This document shows, piece by piece, positions 1 to 10,235 of a stretch of DNA of 64,000 bases. The notes beneath the pieces were generated by a model, which had not been told where the DNA came from, made no database searches, and saw only the letters and a list, made by a program, of their open reading frames with translations. This DNA comes from Rubrivivax sp. (GTDB lineage: Bacteria; Pseudomonadota; Gammaproteobacteria; Burkholderiales; Burkholderiaceae_C). Where the stretch lies: contig JADCGQ010000039.1 of assembly GCA_020248945.1 (NCBI GenBank), positions 62,001 to 126,000 on the forward strand, in the 5' to 3' direction. A program made the position numbers and the translations under genes. Position 1 is the stretch's first letter; every line of letters begins with the position of its first letter.

Positions 1-658
<658 letters not shown>

Positions 659-717
659 CGCGGCGGCGACGCGGGACGCCGCGGTAACCTCGGGGCCAGC
701 CCCCAAGGTCTGCCCCC

Positions 718-1737
718 ATGCCGCTGCACCCCCGCGACGCCCTGTTCGACCCCGAAGCCCTCGCCGTGCCGGCCCTGCCGGTGTGCGACCACTACGCCGG
801 CGTCGAGCCGCGCATGACGAAGAGCCTGCAGTTGCAGGCCGAGCTCGGCCCGGTGTTCGATGTCACGCTCGACAACGAAGACGGCGCCCCGGTAGGCCGC
901 GAGGTCGAGCACGCGCGGCTCATCGCCAGCTTGCTGGGCGGGCCGCTCAACCGCTACGGCCGCGTCGGCGTGCGGCTGCTGCCGGTGTCGCACCCGGCCT
1001 TCGCCGAGGTGGCCGGCATCGTGCTCGGCGCCGCCCAGCGCCCGGCCTACCTGATGATCCCGAAGCCGCGCGGCGTGGCCTGCATCGACGCCGCTGCGCG
1101 CACCGTCGACCGCCTCGGCGGTGCCGACGTGCCGCTGCACGCGCTGGTCGAGACCCACGGCGCACTGGCCGGGGTGGCGGCGCTGGCCGCGCACTCGCGC
1201 ATCCAGAGCCTGAGCTTCGGGCTGATGGACTTCGTCTCGGCGCACCGCGGCGCCATCCCGCAGTGGGCGATGAGCGCCGAGGGCCAGTTCGAGCACCCGC
1301 TGGTGGTGCGCGCCAAGCTCGAGATCGCCGCCGCCTGCCACGCCCACGGCAAGGTGCCGGCGCACGGCGTCGTCACCGAGTTCAAGGACAGCGCCGCGCT
1401 GGCCGAGGCGGCGCGCAAGGCCGTCGAGCTGCTGGGCTGCACGCGCATGTGGAGCATCCATCCATCCCAGGTGCGCACCATCGTGGCCGCCTTCGCGCCG
1501 GCGGCGGCCGAGGTGGCGCAGGCGGTGGCCATCCTGCAGGCGGCCGAAGCGGCCGACTGGGCGCCCATCCGTTACCAGCACGGTCACCACGACGGCCAGG
1601 CCGATATCCTGCACGACCGCGCCAGCTACCGCTACTTCTGGCAGGTGCTGCAGCGTGCCGAGCGCACCCGGCTCGCCGGCGCCGCAGGCCTGCCGGAAGC
1701 GGTGCGCAAGGCCTGGTTCGACACCGGCGCCGGCTGA
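718..1737 (+). CDS. HpcH/HpaI aldolase / citrate lyase beta-like (CitE family) protein
   Basis: The 339-residue product belongs to the CitE-like branch of the HpcH/HpaI aldolase family, TIM-barrel enzymes that cleave or form C-C bonds in acyl-CoA or keto-acid substrates. Supporting features are LDNEDGAP (acidic metal-binding loop), LMIPKPRG, LVETHGALAG, a GLMDF segment and WSIHPSQV near the C-terminus, the last being very typical of CitE-like proteins. It lies directly downstream of mdh, which suggests a role near the TCA cycle or glyoxylate/malyl-CoA metabolism. The exact substrate cannot be read from the sequence. Confidence 0.85.
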   Translation: MPLHPRDALFDPEALAVPALPVCDHYAGVEPRMTKSLQLQAELGPVFDVTLDNEDGAPVGREVEHARLIASLLGGPLNRYGRVGVRLLPVSHPAFAEVAGIVLGAAQRPAYLMIPKPRGVACIDAAARTVDRLGGADVPLHALVETHGALAGVAALAAHSRIQSLSFGLMDFVSAHRGAIPQWAMSAEGQFEHPLVVRAKLEIAAACHAHGKVPAHGVVTEFKDSAALAEAARKAVELLGCTRMWSIHPSQVRTIVAAFAPAAAEVAQAVAILQAAEAADWAPIRYQHGHHDGQADILHDRASYRYFWQVLQRAERTRLAGAAGLPEAVRKAWFDTGAG

Positions 1738-1875
1738 CACCGGCCTGACCCGGCAGGGATGTCGTCCGCCGCGGCAGGGTTGATGCTGCACTGCCGCACG
1801 AGCCGGGGCTCAAGTCGGCACACTGCGCGCCGATATCCGATCCACCCATTCCTCATCTCGACGAAAGTTCCGTTC

Positions 1876-2019
1876 ATGACCACGCTGTTTCTGGCTCTCG
1901 TTCCGCTGGTGTTTGCCGCCGGATTTCTGACCTGGACCATGATCATGGGCGCCCGCGAACAGTCCAAGGCCGACGCCTGGGCCGCCGAGTGGGCCGACAA
2001 GCACCACGGCACGCACTGA
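1876..2019 (+). CDS. Small single-span membrane protein, 47 aa
   Basis: A 47-codon frame starts at an ATG and encodes MTTLFLALVPLVFAAGFLTW, a clear hydrophobic segment. A short charged tail (REQSKADAWAAEWADKHHG) follows. The frame remains open upstream to 1759, but that extension reads as arginine-rich non-coding sequence, so the ATG is preferred. A good intrinsic terminator lies 43 bp after the stop, which supports an expressed unit. I do not recognise a family; it would sit in the inner membrane. Confidence 0.6.
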   Translation: MTTLFLALVPLVFAAGFLTWTMIMGAREQSKADAWAAEWADKHHGTH

Positions 2020-2061
2020 GCAGGCGCACTGACGGGCGCCACGGCCCGAGCCTTTCGACAG

Positions 2062-2090
2062 AGCCCGCCTCGTGCGGGCTTTGTCGTTTC
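2062..2090 (+). terminator. Rho-independent terminator
   Basis: A perfect 7-bp stem (AGCCCGC / GCGGGCT, loop CTCGT) at 2062-2080 is followed by the T-rich run TTGTCGTTT. It closes the mdh - CitE-like - small membrane protein segment. Confidence 0.75.
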
Positions 2091-2238
2091 TGGGACCCCA
2101 CGTGAGAAATGCCAAGCATCGAGGGCACTTCTGGCTCGAGAACCGGCGCGCGAAACCGAAAACCATTGCAGGTGCAGGCCCCTGGTCCGGGGCTGGCGCT
2201 GCCCATGTTGGCCCCATTTCTGCCTGAGGTTTTCCGCC

Positions 2239-4206
2239 ATGACCGTAGCTCGACCTGCCGCCCTCGACGGCACCGCATCGAGAATCACCCGCGATCGAGG
2301 CTTCTTCTCCTATCACGGCCTTTGGGCCCCCGGTGTGCGCCTGTTCCGCCGCCTCGGCTTCGGCTCCAAGGCCACGCTGGTGTCGCTGTGTTTCCTGGTG
2401 CCGCTGCTGCTGGTGATGACGGTCTGGCTGCGCGATGTGCGCGCCGCCATGGACTTCTCGAATGCCGAACGCGTGGGCGTGGCCATGGTCGAGAAGCTCG
2501 CCCCCCTGCAGGGCGAGTTGCTGGAGCAACGCCGGCAGGCACTGGCCGCCGCTGCCAAGGGGCAGCCCGCGCCGGCGGCCGGCCCGGGGCTTGCCGACAA
2601 ACTGCGGCAGGCCGAGGCCGGCCTGCTGGGCCACCGCTTCGGCACCTCGGCGGCCTGGACCGCCTTGAACCAGGCGCTGGCCGCGGCCGCCGCGGCGGCA
2701 CCGAGTGCGGAGAGCCAGTACGCGGCCCAGGGCCAGGTGCTGCAGGCTTACACCAACCTCGTGCTGCAGGTCAGTGACGGCTCCAACCTCACGCTGGACC
2801 CCGACGTCTACACCTACTACCTGATGGACGCGGCACTGTTCCGGCTGCCGCGCCTGATCGACGAGTTCGATCGCAAGCGCGCCGTGGCCGTGGCCATGGG
2901 CAGCGGCTCGACCAGCGACTTGCACCGGGGAGAACTCACGCGCGCAAGCGCCATCGATGAGCTGTTCTTCGGCGATCTGGCCGGCTCGCTGACCAAGTCG
3001 GACGGTGTGGTGCCCGGCCTGCTCGCGAGCCTGGGCCTGGACCGCATCACGAAGATGCAGGACACCTTCGACAGCCACGTCGAGGCGCTGAAGGACCCGG
3101 CCGCCATTGACGCCAGTGCCCGCGAGCTGACCGCCCAGCTGCTGGCGCTGCAGACCGCGGTGCTCAAACGCCTGGACGAGGGCCTCGAGGAGCGCGTGGA
3201 CAGCATGGAGTCGCGCCTGATGATGGTGGCCACGGTGCTGGCCTTGGGCCTGGCTGGCGGCGGCTACCTGTTCTGGTGCTTTTATCTGGTGATGCGCGGC
3301 GGCCTGAAGGAGGTCGAACGCCACCTGCGGGCGATGACGGCAGGCGACCTGACGACGCACCCCGAGCCCTGGGGGGCCGACGAGGCCGCGGCGCTGATGC
3401 TGGAACTGCGCGCCACGCAACAGGCCTTGCGCAGCATCGTGCAGGACGTGCGCGCCAGCAGCGCCGAGATCCTGCACGCCAGCACCGAGATCGCCGAAGG
3501 CGCGATGGACCTGTCCAGCCGCACCGAACGCACCGCCTCCAACCTGGAGCAGACGGCTGCGTCGATGGAAGAGATCTCGGGCACCGTGAAGGCCACCGCC
3601 GAGCACGCCGACGAGGCCGCGCGCATCGCCCACGCCAACTCGAAGGTGGCGCACGAAGGCCGCAACGCCATGTCGCAGGTGGTCAAGACCATGGGCGACA
3701 TCGCCGGCTCGTCGTCGCGCATCGGCGAGATCATCGGCACCATCGACGGCATCGCCTTCCAGACCAACATCCTGGCGCTGAACGCCGCCGTCGAGGCGGC
3801 ACGGGCCGGCGAGCAGGGCCGCGGCTTCGCGGTCGTGGCCTCCGAGGTGCGCGCCCTGGCGCAGCGCAGCGCGCAAGCCGCGCGCGAGATCAAGCAGCTC
3901 GTGCAGGAGAGCATCGAACGTGCCGAAGGCGGCAGCAAGGTCGTCGCCAACGCGCAGCAGACCATCAGCAGCATCGTCGAGAGCACGCAGCGGGTCGGCC
4001 AGCTCATCGGCGACATCGCCACCGGCGCGCGCGAACAAGCCACTGGCGTGCAGCAGGTCGGCCAGGCCGCGCAGGAGCTCGACGGCACGACACAGCAGAA
4101 CGCCGCCCTGGTGGAGCAGACCGCGGCCTCGGCCGGGGCGCTGAAGCAGCGTGCGGTGCAGCTGTCGGACCGCGTGGCGCGGTTCAAGCTGCCTGAACTC
4201 GCCTGA
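2239..4206 (+). CDS. Methyl-accepting chemotaxis protein
   Basis: This 655-residue chemoreceptor has the classical layout. A cytoplasmic N-terminal tail is followed by TM1 (about residues 46-65), a periplasmic sensing region of about 260 residues, and TM2 (about 328-350). A HAMP region and a long cytoplasmic signalling coiled coil complete it. The hairpin tip at about 495-545 includes [20 protein letters not shown] and [18 protein letters not shown], the part that contacts CheA and CheW. There is no C-terminal NWETF-like pentapeptide (it ends FKLPELA), so it probably relies on other receptors for CheR/CheB tethering. No other chemotaxis gene is nearby, so it is an orphan receptor. Its ligand is unknown. 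Confidence 0.95.
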   Translation: MTVARPAALDGTASRITRDRGFFSYHGLWAPGVRLFRRLGFGSKATLVSLCFLVPLLLVMTVWLRDVRAAMDFSNAERVGVAMVEKLAPLQGELLEQRRQALAAAAKGQPAPAAGPGLADKLRQAEAGLLGHRFGTSAAWTALNQALAAAAAAAPSAESQYAAQGQVLQAYTNLVLQVSDGSNLTLDPDVYTYYLMDAALFRLPRLIDEFDRKRAVAVAMGSGSTSDLHRGELTRASAIDELFFGDLAGSLTKSDGVVPGLLASLGLDRITKMQDTFDSHVEALKDPAAIDASARELTAQLLALQTAVLKRLDEGLEERVDSMESRLMMVATVLALGLAGGGYLFWCFYLVMRGGLKEVERHLRAMTAGDLTTHPEPWGADEAAALMLELRATQQALRSIVQDVRASSAEILHASTEIAEGAMDLSSRTERTASNLEQTAASMEEISGTVKATAEHADEAARIAHANSKVAHEGRNAMSQVVKTMGDIAGSSSRIGEIIGTIDGIAFQTNILALNAAVEAARAGEQGRGFAVVASEVRALAQRSAQAAREIKQLVQESIERAEGGSKVVANAQQTISSIVESTQRVGQLIGDIATGAREQATGVQQVGQAAQELDGTTQQNAALVEQTAASAGALKQRAVQLSDRVARFKLPELA

Positions 4207-4278
4207 GCCCTCCGCCCCGGCGACGCAGGGCCGACAGCGGCTCGGGTAGGCTCGCGGCTTTGCCGTGGCCTGCCCGAC

Positions 4279-6258
4279 GTGACTGCCCCTGCCCTCCACA
4301 CTCGCCGGCGCACCGCCGGCCCCTTGTTCGCCAGCCTGCTGCTCGCCGCCGCGGCCTTGCTCGCCGCACCGGCGGCCTGGGCGCAGACGCTGAAGCTGCG
4401 TGTGATCGGCACCACCGATCTGCACATGCACCTGCTGGCCTGGGACTACTACCAGGACCGGGCCGTCATCGAGTACGGCTTCGCGCGCGCCGCCACGCTG
4501 ATCGACACCGCGCGCAGCGAAGCCCGCAACCACCTGCTCGTCGACAACGGCGACCTGATCCAGGGCAGCCCGCTCGGTGACGTCGTGGCCCGCGTGCGGC
4601 CGCTGGCCGCGGGGCAGACGCACCCGGCCGTCGAGCTGCTGAACCGTTTCAACTACGACGCCGCCGCGCTGGGCAACCACGAGTTCAACTACGGCCTGGA
4701 CTTCCTGCGCCGTGCCTATGCCGGCGCGCGGTTTCCGGTGCTGGCGGCCAATGTCGTGGAGGCCGCCGGCGAGCGCCGCGGCCAGCCGGCGTTCCAGCCG
4801 CATGCGCTGCTGGAGCGCCGCGTCATCGACGAGGCCGGCACGCCGCAGACGCTGAAGATCGGCGTCATCGGCGTCGTGCCGCCGCCGATCATGCTTTGGG
4901 ACCGCCAGCACCTGGCCGGCCGCGTCGAGGTGCTCGACATCGTCGACACGGTGCGCCGCAGCGTGTCGCAGCTGCGCTCCCAGGGCGCTGATGTCGTGGT
5001 GGTGCTGGCGCACTCGGGCCTCGGTGCCGCGAAGCCCGAGCCGATGGCCGAAAACGCCGTCGCCGGCATCGCGCAGATTCCCGGCGTGGACGCCATCGTC
5101 TTCGGCCACTCGCACGGCGAGTTCCCCGGCCCGGCCTTCGCGCGCCAGGCCGGTGTCGACCTGGCGCTGGGCACCCTGCACGGCGTGCCGGCGGCCATGG
5201 CCGGCTCGTGGGGCAGCCACATCGCCGTCATCGACCTCGTGCTCGAGCGCCAGGCCGGCGCCGACGGCCCGCGCTGGCTGCGCCGCGACGGCCGCGCCCA
5301 CCTGCGCCCCGTGGCCGACCGCGCCACACGGCGCGCGCTGGTGGAGCCGCACCCGGGCGTGGGCGAGTGGGTGCGCAGCGCCCACGAGGCCACGCTGCAG
5401 TGGGTGCGCGCCGAGGTGGCGCGCACGGCCGACCCCATCCACAGTTTCTTCGCCCAGGTGGCCGACGACCCCAGCGTGCAGCTCGTGTCGCAGGCGCAGC
5501 TGGCCTATGCCGCGCGGCTTTTGAAGGGCACGCCGCACGAGAAGCTGCCGCTGCTGTCGGCCGCCGCGCCGTTCAAGAGCGGTGGCCGCGGCGGCGCCGC
5601 CAACTACACCGACATCGCGCCCGGGCCGGTGGCGGTGCGCAACGTGGCCGACCTGTACATCTACCCCAACACCGTGCAGGTGGTGAAGCTCACCGGCGCG
5701 CAGGTGCGCGAGTGGCTCGAGATGAGCGCGCAGGCCTTCAACCGCATCGAGCCGGCCGCCTCGGGCGGTGCGCCCGAGCAGAACCTGCTGAACCCGGGCT
5801 TCCCGAGCTACAACTTCGACACCATCGACGGCCTCAGCTACCGCATCGACGTCACGCAGCCTTCGCGTTATGACCGCGCTGGCAAGCTGGTGGCGCCCGA
5901 GGCCCGCCGCATCGTCGACCTGCGCTTCCAGGGCCGGCCCATCGACGAGGCCGCCGAGTTCGCGGTGGTGACGAACAACTACCGCGCTTCGGGCGGCGGC
6001 GCGTTCCCGGCGCTCGACGGCCAGAACATCATCCTGCAGGCGCCCGACGAAAACCGCGAGGCGCTGCTGCAGTACCTGCAGGCCGCCGGCACGGTGCGGC
6101 CGGCGGTCGACCGCAATTGGTCGCTCGTGCCGGTGCCAGGGGTGAAGCTGCGCTTCCAGTCCTCGGCCAAGGGCATCGCCCACCTGGCCGCGGTGCCGCA
6201 AGTGAAGCTGGTGCGCGACGAGGGCAACGGCTTCGCCACCTACGAGATCGCGCCTTGA
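4279..6258 (+). CDS. cpdB: 2',3'-cyclic-nucleotide 2'-phosphodiesterase / 3'-nucleotidase
   Basis: The 659-residue product has an N-terminal signal peptide (hydrophobic LLLAAAALLAAPAAWAQ) and a metallophosphoesterase domain with the expected motifs in order: GTTDLHMHL, DNGDLIQGSP, GNHEFNYG, VVLAHSG and FGHSHGEFPG. A 5'-nucleotidase C-terminal domain follows (PNTVQVVKLTGAQVREWLE; NYRASGGGAFPA). This is the CpdB architecture: a periplasmic enzyme that opens 2',3'-cyclic nucleotides and removes the 3'-phosphate, letting the cell scavenge extracellular nucleotides. The start is a GTG, chosen because it gives an intact signal peptide. The next gene begins 8 bp after the stop. Confidence 0.92.
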   Translation: MTAPALHTRRRTAGPLFASLLLAAAALLAAPAAWAQTLKLRVIGTTDLHMHLLAWDYYQDRAVIEYGFARAATLIDTARSEARNHLLVDNGDLIQGSPLGDVVARVRPLAAGQTHPAVELLNRFNYDAAALGNHEFNYGLDFLRRAYAGARFPVLAANVVEAAGERRGQPAFQPHALLERRVIDEAGTPQTLKIGVIGVVPPPIMLWDRQHLAGRVEVLDIVDTVRRSVSQLRSQGADVVVVLAHSGLGAAKPEPMAENAVAGIAQIPGVDAIVFGHSHGEFPGPAFARQAGVDLALGTLHGVPAAMAGSWGSHIAVIDLVLERQAGADGPRWLRRDGRAHLRPVADRATRRALVEPHPGVGEWVRSAHEATLQWVRAEVARTADPIHSFFAQVADDPSVQLVSQAQLAYAARLLKGTPHEKLPLLSAAAPFKSGGRGGAANYTDIAPGPVAVRNVADLYIYPNTVQVVKLTGAQVREWLEMSAQAFNRIEPAASGGAPEQNLLNPGFPSYNFDTIDGLSYRIDVTQPSRYDRAGKLVAPEARRIVDLRFQGRPIDEAAEFAVVTNNYRASGGGAFPALDGQNIILQAPDENREALLQYLQAAGTVRPAVDRNWSLVPVPGVKLRFQSSAKGIAHLAAVPQVKLVRDEGNGFATYEIAP

Positions 6259-6266
6259 GCGTGGAC

Positions 6267-8597
6267 ATGAGGCGGCATTTGGGGCTGGACGCCCGCCGCT
6301 CGCGCGGCATCATCGTCATCGGCACGCTGCTGGTCGTCGGCGGCGTGCTCGTGCTGGGCGCGCTGCTGTTGGCGCTGATGCTGGCCTGGTACTCGTTCGA
6401 CCTGCCCGATCTCGACAAGGCCACCGAGTACCGCCCGCGGCAGCACCTGGTGGTACTGGCCGGCGACGGCCCCGAGATCGCGCAGTTCGGCAGCGAGCGG
6501 CGCGTGTTCGTGCCCATCGGCACCATGCCGCAAACGCTGAAGGACGCCGTCGTGGCCACCGAGGACGCCGGCTTCTACGAGCACAACGGCATCAGCTGGC
6601 GCGGCGTGGCGCGCGCCGCCGTGTCCAACCTCAGCGGCGGCTCGCCGCAGGGCGCGAGCACGCTCACGCAGCAGGTGGCGCGCACCATGTTCCTGAGCAC
6701 ACGCCGCACGGTGGAGCGCAAGCTGAAGGAGGCGCTGATCGCGCGCCGCCTGGAAAACAAACTGACGAAGGACGAGATCCTCGAGCTCTACCTCAACCAG
6801 GTCTACGTGGGCACCCGCGCCTACGGCATGGGCGCGGCGGCCGAAACCTACTTCGGCAAGCCACTGGCGGCGCTGAACCTGGCCGAGGTGGCCATGATCG
6901 CCGGCCTGCCGCAGAACCCGATCTACGCCAACCCGTTTGCCAACGAGGCCGCGGCCGTGCGGCGCCAGCGCTGGGTGCTGCAGCGCATGCTGCGCACCGA
7001 CAAGATCGACCAGGCCGCGCACGACGCCGCCTTGGCCACCAAGCTGACGTACCGCCGAACGCGCGGCCCCGACGTGCCGGCGCAGCATGTGGCCGAGATG
7101 GCGCGCCGCGCCGTCTTCGAGCAGCTGGGCGAGCGCGCCTACACCGAGGGCATCCGCGTCTTCACGAGCATCCGCGCCGACGAGCAGCGGGCCGCCCACG
7201 CCGCGCTGCGCAAGGCCCTGATCGCGCACGAACGCCGCCAGCCCTGGCGCGGCCCCGAAGACCAGGAGACGCTGCCCGCCGACGCCACCGGGGCCGAGCG
7301 CGCCGCGGGCCTGGCGCTGCGCGACCAGCGCGACGACGACGATCTGCGCGTGGGCATCGTGATGGCGGCCTCGGCGCGTGAGCTGCAGGTCAAGCTCGCC
7401 AGTGGTGACACCGTCACCGTGGCCGGCGAAGGCCTGCGCCTGGTGCGCGCGGCGCTGCAGCCGCAGGCCCCGGCGGCGCTGGCGGTGAAGCGCGGCGCGG
7501 TGCTGCGCCTGCAGGCCACGCCGGCGCCCAAGGGCGCCGTCAGCTGGAGCGTGGTGCAGTGGCCCGAGGCCGACGGCGCCTACGTCTCGCTCGACCCCGC
7601 CACCGGCCGCGTGCGCGCGCTGGTGGGCGGCTTCAGCTTCAGCCGCGGCCCCTTCAACCGCGCCACGCAGGCGCGGCGGCAACCGGGCTCGAGCTTCAAG
7701 CCGTTTCTGTACGCCACCGCCTTTGAGCACGGCGTGATGCCCGAGACCCTGGTCGACGACCTGCCGCTGCGCACCGACGACGGCGGCATACCCAACTGGA
7801 ACCCCGGTAACAGCGACGGCAAGTTCGATGGCCCCATGAGCGTGCGTGACGGCCTGGTGCGCAGCAAGAACCTGGTGAGCATCCGCATCCTGCAGCGCAT
7901 CGGCCTGCCGGCGGCGCGCGAGGGCATCGCACGCTTCGGCTTCGACATGAAGCGCCAGCCGGTCGACCTGACGCTGGCCCTGGGCACCGGCAGCGTCACG
8001 CCGATGGAGATGGCGGCGGCCTATGGCGTGTTCGCCAATGGCGGCCATCGTGTCACGCCGGTGCTCATCGAGCGCATCGTGGCGGCCGATGGCAAGGTCT
8101 TGTTCGAAGCGCCACCGGCGGCGGCGCTGGACGAGGCCACGCGCGTGGTGCCACCGAGCACGGTGTTCCTGGCGAACTCGCTGATGCGCGACGTCACGGC
8201 GCGCGGCACGGCGGCGCGCGCGCAGGCCACGCTGCAGCGGCCCGATCTCTACGGCAAGACCGGCACCACCAACGACGCGGTCGACGCCTGGTTCGGCGGC
8301 TGGGCACCGGGCGTGGTGGGCGTGGCCTGGATCGGCCACGACGAGCCGAAGAGCCTGGGCGAACGCGAAAGCGGCGGCGGCCTGGCGCTGCCGGTGTGGA
8401 TCGAGGCCATGGCGCGCGCGCTGCGCGGCGTGCCGGTGCAGGGCCAGGAGCCGCCCGAGAGCGTGGTCTCGGTGGGCAACGACTGGCGCCTGTTCGAGTA
8501 CGCCGGCGGCGGCTTCATCGGCGCCATCGGCAGCGTGGCCGAGGCCACCACGCCGGCGGCCGCGGCGTCGGCGCCGGCACAGGCCGCCAGCCGCTGA
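6267..8597 (+). CDS. mrcA: Penicillin-binding protein 1A (bifunctional class A PBP)
   Basis: The 776-residue protein has a short cytoplasmic tail, one membrane anchor (about residues 15-38), a glycosyltransferase-51 domain and a transpeptidase domain. GT51 motifs are ATEDAGFYEHNGISWRG, GASTLTQQVARTMFL and ILELYLNQVYVG. An inserted OB-like region precedes the transpeptidase, whose motifs are GSSFKPF (nucleophile serine), SKNLVS and GKTGTTND. It polymerises and cross-links peptidoglycan at the inner membrane. The ATG at 6267 is preferred; a GTG two codons upstream is possible. It is close behind cpdB and convergent with the exonuclease I gene, 16 bp away. Confidence 0.95.
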   Translation: MRRHLGLDARRSRGIIVIGTLLVVGGVLVLGALLLALMLAWYSFDLPDLDKATEYRPRQHLVVLAGDGPEIAQFGSERRVFVPIGTMPQTLKDAVVATEDAGFYEHNGISWRGVARAAVSNLSGGSPQGASTLTQQVARTMFLSTRRTVERKLKEALIARRLENKLTKDEILELYLNQVYVGTRAYGMGAAAETYFGKPLAALNLAEVAMIAGLPQNPIYANPFANEAAAVRRQRWVLQRMLRTDKIDQAAHDAALATKLTYRRTRGPDVPAQHVAEMARRAVFEQLGERAYTEGIRVFTSIRADEQRAAHAALRKALIAHERRQPWRGPEDQETLPADATGAERAAGLALRDQRDDDDLRVGIVMAASARELQVKLASGDTVTVAGEGLRLVRAALQPQAPAALAVKRGAVLRLQATPAPKGAVSWSVVQWPEADGAYVSLDPATGRVRALVGGFSFSRGPFNRATQARRQPGSSFKPFLYATAFEHGVMPETLVDDLPLRTDDGGIPNWNPGNSDGKFDGPMSVRDGLVRSKNLVSIRILQRIGLPAAREGIARFGFDMKRQPVDLTLALGTGSVTPMEMAAAYGVFANGGHRVTPVLIERIVAADGKVLFEAPPAAALDEATRVVPPSTVFLANSLMRDVTARGTAARAQATLQRPDLYGKTGTTNDAVDAWFGGWAPGVVGVAWIGHDEPKSLGERESGGGLALPVWIEAMARALRGVPVQGQEPPESVVSVGNDWRLFEYAGGGFIGAIGSVAEATTPAAAASAPAQAASR

Positions 8598-8613
8598 GCC
8601 GCGCGCGGGCTGC

Positions 8614-10077
8614 TCAGGGCAACTCGGGCGCGATCTGCGTGGCGTAGTCGGAGAGCTGGTCGAGCAGGTCCTGCGCGCGCTCGTCGCCGCGCTCCAGCGC
8701 GGCATCGAACAGCGCATCCACCCGCTCCTGGAAGGCCGCCGCGCTGAGGGTGCCCTGCCCGCCCACCAACCGGGCCACGCAGTGCGCCTGCCAGCGCGCA
8801 CGCTCCTCGTCGGCCAGCGTCTCGGGCCAGTTGCGGGCGCGCCAGCGGAACAGCAGCTCTTCCAGCCGCCCGTCGGCAAAGGCGACGCGGCCGCCTTGCA
8901 CGCGCTCGGCCAGCGCCTGCGGCGGCAGCGTGCGCAGACGGTTCAGCGCGCGGCGGTCTTCGTCGCCGACGAAACCGCCGTACAGGTCTTCATCGACATC
9001 GGGCGCGGCCTCGGCGGGCCGGGCATACACCTCGCGCCAGCGCGGCGCCACCGCCTCGGCGGCCTGCGCGGCGCGCAAGGCGTGGCGCTCGATGAGCGCG
9101 CGGTCGATGCCCCAGCGCGCCTCGGCCGGGCCCAGCACCGCGAGGTTGCCGATGACGACGGGGCTCTTGTTGACGTGGATGGTCTTGATCGGCAAGCGCG
9201 CCTCGCCTTCGGGCAGGGCGTCGGCGCGCGAAAAGAGGCGGCGGCGCAGCGTCTCGGCGTCGAGCCCTTCGAGCTCGGCGGGGTCGTGCGCCAGATCCCA
9301 GACGATGAGCTCGTTCTTGTTCGTGGGGTGCGGCGCCAGCGGCCACACCACCGCCAGGCAGCCGCGCTCCACACCGTAGCGGCCCGACAGGTGCACGAAG
9401 GGCCGGCCCTGGCCGATTTCGGCCCACACCGCGTCTTTCTTGCGCAGCTTCAGGCAGAAGTCCCACAGGCGCGGCTGCGCGGCCTTCACCAGGCGCGCCA
9501 GCGCCACGGTGGCGCGCACGTCGGCCAGCGCGTCGTGCGCCTGGCCGTGTTCGATGCCGTTGGCGCGCGTGAGGTCCTCGAGCTTGAACGAGGGCCGGCC
9601 CTTCAGCTCGCCACTGTGGTGCCTGGGCCAGGCCATGCCCTCGGGGCGCAGCGACCAGCAGGTGCGCAGCACGTCGAGCAGGTCCCAGCGGCCGCAGCCG
9701 TTCTGCCACTCGCGCGCATACGGGTCGAGCAGGTTGCGCCAGAACAGGAAGCGCGTGACCTCGTCGTCGAAGCGGATGCTGTTGTAGCCGACGCCGATGC
9801 TGCCGTCGCGCGCCAGCGCGGCCTCGATGCGCGTGGCGAACTCGGCCTCGGGCACGCCGTGGGCCAGTGCGTGCTGCGGCGTGATGCCGGTCAGCAGCAC
9901 CGCCTCGGGCTCGGGCAGGCTGTCGGGCGCGGGGCGGCAGTACAGCTGCAGCGGCTCGCCGATCTCGTTGAGATCGAGGTCCGTGCGCAGCCCCGCGAAC
10001 TGCACCGGGCGGTCACGGCGCGGGTTGACGCCGAAGGTCTCGTAGTCGTGCCAGAAGAAGGTTTGCGCGATGGCCAT
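8614..10077 (-). CDS. sbcB: Exodeoxyribonuclease I
   Basis: The 487-residue product matches exonuclease I, a 3'-to-5' single-strand DNA exonuclease used in recombination and mismatch repair. The DEDDh exonuclease signature is visible: HDYETFG (first Asp and Glu) near the N-terminus, GYNSIRFDDEVTRF, and HDALADVRATVALARL with the catalytic His/Asp. The SH3-like and C-terminal regions follow, and the total length is close to the E. coli enzyme. The frame is open 55 codons upstream, but the start at MAIAQTFFWHDYETFG is the one that fits the family. Its promoter would lie in the 158-bp divergent gap shared with the CorA-type gene. Confidence 0.95.
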   Translation of the reverse strand: MAIAQTFFWHDYETFGVNPRRDRPVQFAGLRTDLDLNEIGEPLQLYCRPAPDSLPEPEAVLLTGITPQHALAHGVPEAEFATRIEAALARDGSIGVGYNSIRFDDEVTRFLFWRNLLDPYAREWQNGCGRWDLLDVLRTCWSLRPEGMAWPRHHSGELKGRPSFKLEDLTRANGIEHGQAHDALADVRATVALARLVKAAQPRLWDFCLKLRKKDAVWAEIGQGRPFVHLSGRYGVERGCLAVVWPLAPHPTNKNELIVWDLAHDPAELEGLDAETLRRRLFSRADALPEGEARLPIKTIHVNKSPVVIGNLAVLGPAEARWGIDRALIERHALRAAQAAEAVAPRWREVYARPAEAAPDVDEDLYGGFVGDEDRRALNRLRTLPPQALAERVQGGRVAFADGRLEELLFRWRARNWPETLADEERARWQAHCVARLVGGQGTLSAAAFQERVDALFDAALERGDERAQDLLDQLSDYATQIAPELP

Positions 10078-10235
10078 GCGACACGATAGCGGCTCCGGCC
10101 GCGTTGCGACGGGCCGATGAGAGACCTGACCCCGCTCCCCCGCATGGTTCGGCATCGCACCGACGGCGCCGACCCCGCGTGCCCCAATTGCGAAGGCGGC
10201 GGATCGGCGCAGAGCTTCACGAGAGGGGCAAGGCG

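Noticed and set aside
1810-6201. 1463-codon open frame on the minus strand over the chemoreceptor and cpdB genes
   Set aside because: It is antisense to two clearly recognised genes, with an Arg/His/Gly-rich product of the type expected from GC-rich shadow frames.
6240-8879. 879-codon minus-strand frame over the PBP1A gene
   Set aside because: It is antisense to an unmistakable class A PBP gene and contains no domain.
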